Source: Rhodanobacter sp.
Lineage (GTDB): Bacteria; Pseudomonadota; Gammaproteobacteria; Xanthomonadales; Rhodanobacteraceae
DNA length: 36,069 bases
Reading direction: 5' to 3'
Assembly (NCBI GenBank): GCA_004298015.1
Contig: SCSE01000064.1
Location: 1-36,069 of the forward strand
The number at the start of each line of letters is the position of its first letter. Position 1 is the first letter of the stretch. The notes beneath the pieces were generated by a model, which was given only the letters and a program-made list of their open reading frames with translations, did not search any database and was not told the DNA's origin. Positions 33,479-36,069 of this stretch are shown here, one piece after another. The position numbers were made by a program, and so were the translations under genes.

Positions 33479-35299
33479 TCAGTGCCCCAGCGAAATCGAA
33501 TGAGCCGACATGAGTTGCTCGGCGATAGGCCCTAGAGCATCTGCCGGCAAAAAGGTGAGTGCGCCGACGACTATCACCACGCAAACCAGCAGCGTGACGA
33601 ACAGCGGTGTATGCGTGGGCAGCGTGCCGGCGGATTCGGGCACGTGGCGCTTGGCGGCCAGCGCACCGGCCATCGCCAGCATCGCGATCGCGAGCGGGAA
33701 ACGCGCCAGGAACATGCACACGCCCAGAAGCACGTTCCAGAACGGCGTATTGGCCGAGAGTCCGGCGAAAGCGCTGCCGTTGTTGTTGGAGGCCGAGCTG
33801 ACCGCGTACAGCATCTCGCTGAAACCGTGCGCGCCGGGGTTGGCAATGCCCTCCACGCCCGTCGCCGACATCACCGCGATCGCGGTGCCGATCAACGCCA
33901 GCGCACACGGAATCAGCACCGCGAGGCTGGCCATCTTCATCTCGAAAGCCTCGATCTTCTTGCCGAGGTATTCGGGCGTTCTTCCGACCATCAAGCCGGC
34001 AATGAATACCGCCACCACGGCGAAGGCGAACATGCCATACAGGCCCGAGCCGACGCCGCCGAATACCACCTCACCCAGCTGCATCAGTCCCATCGGGATC
34101 AGTCCGCCGATCGGCGTGAACGAGTCATGCATCGCGTTAACCGATCCATTGGATGCCGCCGTGGTGGCGGTGGCCCAGATCGTCGAGTTGACGATGCCGA
34201 AGCGGGTCTCCTTGCCTTCCATGTTGCCGCCGGCCTGCATCGCCGAGGCATGCTGATCCACGCCCAAATGCGTCAGCAGCGGATTGCCGGCCTGTTCCGC
34301 CGCCGTGCAGATCAGCAGCAACGGAATGAAGATGACCAGCATCACCGCAAGCAGCGACCAGCCCTGGCGTGGGTCGCCCACCATCGCGCCGAAGGTGTAG
34401 CAGAGCGCCGCGGGAATCAGCAGGATCGACAGCATCTCGAGGAAGTTGCTGAGCGGGGTCGGGTTCTCGAACGGGTGCGCCGAGTTGACGTTGAAGAAGC
34501 CGCCACCGTTGGTGCCCAGCTGCTTGATCGCGATCTGCGACGCCGCCGGCCCCATCGGCAGGGTCTGCGTGCTGACCTGCACCGGCTTCATCACGGCGTT
34601 GCCGGCGGCATCCTTTTCCGGGTTGCCCGCCGCATCCAGCACCGGCTCGCTGACCGTGCTGGCCTGCACCACCGGTACGCTGAGATACGGCTTGAAGTTC
34701 TGCACCACACCCTGCGACACCAGCAGCAGGGTCAGCACCAGCGACAGCGGCAACAGCAGGTACAGCGTGCTGCGCGTCAGGTCGACCCAGAAGTTGCCCA
34801 GGCCCTTCGCGCTGCGCCGGCTGAAGCCGCGGATCACCGCGATCAGCACCGCGATGCCGGTGGCGGCGGAGAGGAAGTTCTGCACCGCCAGACCCAGCAT
34901 CTGGGTCAGGTAGCTCATCGTCGACTCGCCGCCATAGCCCTGCCAGTTGGTATTGGTGGCGAAGCTGATCGCGGTGTTGATCGACGAGTCCGGCGACACC
35001 GCGCCGAAGTGCTGCGGGTTCAGCGGCAGCCACAGCTGCAGGCGCTGCAGCGCATATACCACCAGCACGCCGAGGACGTTGAACAACAGCATGGCCAGCG
35101 CATAGCGCTTCCAGCCCATGTCCTCGTCCGCACGAATGCCGCACAGCCGGTAGATCAGCCGCTCGCTGCCCGCGCCGATCCGCGTGACGCGGTTGGGCGT
35201 ATCGGAAAACACGGCCGCCATGTAGCTGCCCAGCGGCTTCACCAGCAACAGCAACACGACCAGGTACAGCCCTATCTGGAAATAATCGTTGGTGGTCAT
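33479..35299 (-). CDS. kdpA: KdpA, potassium-binding channel-like subunit
   Basis: 606-aa KdpA, the ten-span subunit that selects K+. Family segments are present throughout: INTAISFATNTNWQGYGGES near the first pore loop, TNGGGFFNVNSAHPFENPTP (second), ATTAASNGSVNAMHDSF (third) and SSASNNNGSAFAGL (fourth); the glycines in these loops form the selectivity filter. The start at 35299 (GGAG eight bases upstream) overlaps the kdpF stop in ATGA; a longer frame to 35332 would add an untypical N terminus. The long insertion of polar residues around 210-240 (VLDAAGNPEKDAAGNAVM) is in a periplasmic loop. Confidence 0.97.
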   Translation of the reverse strand: MTTNDYFQIGLYLVVLLLLVKPLGSYMAAVFSDTPNRVTRIGAGSERLIYRLCGIRADEDMGWKRYALAMLLFNVLGVLVVYALQRLQLWLPLNPQHFGAVSPDSSINTAISFATNTNWQGYGGESTMSYLTQMLGLAVQNFLSAATGIAVLIAVIRGFSRRSAKGLGNFWVDLTRSTLYLLLPLSLVLTLLLVSQGVVQNFKPYLSVPVVQASTVSEPVLDAAGNPEKDAAGNAVMKPVQVSTQTLPMGPAASQIAIKQLGTNGGGFFNVNSAHPFENPTPLSNFLEMLSILLIPAALCYTFGAMVGDPRQGWSLLAVMLVIFIPLLLICTAAEQAGNPLLTHLGVDQHASAMQAGGNMEGKETRFGIVNSTIWATATTAASNGSVNAMHDSFTPIGGLIPMGLMQLGEVVFGGVGSGLYGMFAFAVVAVFIAGLMVGRTPEYLGKKIEAFEMKMASLAVLIPCALALIGTAIAVMSATGVEGIANPGAHGFSEMLYAVSSASNNNGSAFAGLSANTPFWNVLLGVCMFLARFPLAIAMLAMAGALAAKRHVPESAGTLPTHTPLFVTLLVCVVIVVGALTFLPADALGPIAEQLMSAHSISLGH

Positions 35300-35388
35300 T
35301 CGAACCACTCCGGCTTGAGCAGGGCCACACACAGGTAGCCGGTCAGCGCCAGCGCGATCAGCGCGGCGAACACGTAAAGCACATTCAT
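35296..35388 (-). CDS. kdpF: KdpF, small stabilising subunit
   Basis: 30-aa single-span peptide (MNVLYVFAALIALALTGYL then a CVALLKPEWFE tail). The short hydrophobic helix and the end L-x-KPE-x-F match KdpF, which stabilises the KdpABC complex in the inner membrane. Its stop overlaps the kdpA ATG, as is usual. Too short for most gene finders but firmly placed. Confidence 0.9.
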   Translation of the reverse strand: MNVLYVFAALIALALTGYLCVALLKPEWFE

Positions 35389-35436
35389 GGGCAGGAACTC
35401 AAGCAGACAGGGCTGGAAAGGAAATGCGCGCGACGC

Positions 35437-35529
35437 TCACTTGCGCGGGCTCAGCCGATCGCAGAGCAGCGCGAAGCCAAGCGTGGCCGCGCATAGGAAC
35501 AAGAGAAACAGCAGGTAGACGAAATCCAT
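35437..35529 (-). CDS. Tiny membrane peptide at the head of the kdp operon
   Basis: 30-aa peptide beginning MDFVYLLFLLFLCAATLGF and ending CDRLSPRK: one hydrophobic helix and a short basic tail. It lies 48 bases upstream of kdpF on the same strand. Similar short ORFs ahead of kdpF are common in proteobacteria, but I cannot name a family for this one; it may be a second KdpF-like subunit. The Shine-Dalgarno (GAG about ten bases upstream) is weak. Confidence 0.6.
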   Translation of the reverse strand: MDFVYLLFLLFLCAATLGFALLCDRLSPRK

Positions 35530-35640
35530 CGGCGTCGACTCAAAGGAGAACGACGCGCACTATAAGAATCGCCGCATAAATTAGGCGTAGCGATTTGGCC
35601 GATGCGTGTATAGAACGCGTAAATTTATACCGAACCCAGG
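35530..35640 (-). promoter_or_regulatory. kdp: Presumed kdp promoter and KdpE-binding region
   Basis: A relatively A+T-rich stretch directly upstream of the first kdp gene. On the minus strand it has TATAAATTTACGCG and TTCTATACAC in the distal part and TTTATGCGGCGATTCTTATAGT closer in, where TTATAGT could be a -10 box. The E. coli KdpE site is also a T-rich block followed by TTTACAC-like bases, so the distal part may be the KdpE site. This is inferred from position and composition; no exact consensus was matched. Confidence 0.35.
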
Positions 35641-35949
35641 CTGCAAAGCCGCGTTGCACCTCGCACACTGAATCTTTGTGGATGCGCCACGTGCAGGCCC
35701 CACCTCACCCGCGGTAATAAACGAGGCACCCAGAGAAACTGTAGAGCTTAGAGGGGTACAGGTAAGAGCTGGAGCAAGGCCCCGGCGAAGGTGGATTGCC
35801 TAAGGAAGCTGTTTGTTTTGCTCCGCAACACTGAGAAGTAGGTGAACTATCGCGAGGTGACTTGAGAGGGCGAAAGGCCTAAGGCAACGCTGAATAAGCT
35901 GTCGCAATTATCAATCTGCCGGTCTGGTCAGTTTTGCGTCTGATCGGCC
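35641..35949. other. Intergenic stretch without identifiable genes
   Basis: About 310 bases between the kdp promoter region and the IS256-type end. I see no open frame with a ribosome site here. The bases near 35880-35905 (AAGGCAACGCTGAATAAG) look like the terminal repeat of a different insertion sequence, which would make this a patch of nested element ends, but I cannot confirm it. Confidence 0.3.
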
Positions 35950-35950
35950 G

Positions 35951-36069
35951 AGGGTGTCCTAGATTTTGTGTAAACGGGCCACAGGCAGGAAACTGCCCTT
36001 TGACCCGGAGACACCATGAGCCCACGCAAGCACGAGGTACCCGACGAGCTGCTCAGCAGCCTGTTGGCC
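35951..36069 (+). mobile_element. Left end of an IS256-family insertion sequence, cut by the window edge
   Basis: The bases AGGGTGTCCTAGATTTTGTG at 35951-35970 resemble the terminal inverted repeats of IS256-family elements. About 65 bases further the transposase begins. Only the left end is in view, so the right end, target duplication and intactness cannot be judged. Confidence 0.6.
36016..36069 (+). CDS. IS256-family transposase (5' end only)
   Basis: 18 codons from ATG with GGAG five bases upstream: MSPRKHEVPDELLSSLLA. This N terminus is typical of IS256 (Mutator-type, DDE) transposases of proteobacteria. The catalytic core lies outside the window. Confidence 0.7.
   Translation, partial: MSPRKHEVPDELLSSLLA

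Noticed and set aside
33611..35338. Long plus-strand open frame of 575 codons
   Set aside because: It is antisense to kdpA, is dominated by His/Arg/Gln as in mirror frames of GC-rich genes, and has no ribosome site.
1..36069. CRISPR arrays
   Set aside because: No regularly spaced repeats were seen in reading; only short tandem units at 229-252.

Overview
The window reads as a chromosomal stretch of a GC-rich gammaproteobacterium, most likely of the Xanthomonas/Rhodanobacter group (Lysobacterales). The kdp operon carries an outer-membrane protein gene between kdpB and kdpC and two tiny membrane-protein genes in front of kdpA. The genus is an inference; there is no rRNA or other marker gene.

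Region 1 (1-711) looks like the edge of a genomic island: a bidirectional terminator, an 18-bp match to the 3' end of a tRNA (Leu-like), an AT-rich stretch with tandem ATACCCAAA repeats, and decayed coding frames. No integrase is visible in the window.

Region 2 (712-19066, all minus strand) is one tightly packed anti-phage operon. In transcription order it is: cytosine-5 DNA methyltransferase, Vsr-like endonuclease, drmD (SNF2 helicase), a small protein with a HEPN-like R-x4-H motif, drmMI (adenine methylase), a GHKL ATPase with a C-terminal TIR-like domain, drmA (helicase), drmB (DUF1998) and drmC (phospholipase-D fold). The drmD-drmMI-drmA-drmB-drmC backbone is class 1 DISARM. Four extra genes are built in; two of them (HEPN-like and GHKL-TIR) are joined to drmMI by 4-base overlaps on both sides. 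These extra genes are the most interesting feature: a restriction-type system that seems to carry its own abortive-infection-type effector candidates.

Region 3 (19067-25700) is accessory DNA. It has a divergent intergenic region with a palindrome, a small membrane-protein pair, a RadC-led cluster of uncharacterised genes punctuated by strong hairpins, a DUF3606 gene and a DUF2188-like gene, a truncated DUF1156-type methylase (relic of another defence locus), and an ImmA/IrrE-peptidase/PIN (DUF4411) toxin-antitoxin-like pair.

Region 4 (26114-35529, minus strand) is a complete high-affinity potassium uptake operon: a 30-aa membrane peptide, kdpF, kdpA, kdpB, a 71-aa unknown, a TIGR02001-type outer-membrane protein, kdpC, kdpD and kdpE. 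An unexplained open frame follows kdpE in the same frame. Region 5 (about 35950 to the end) is the left end of an IS256-family element cut by the window edge.
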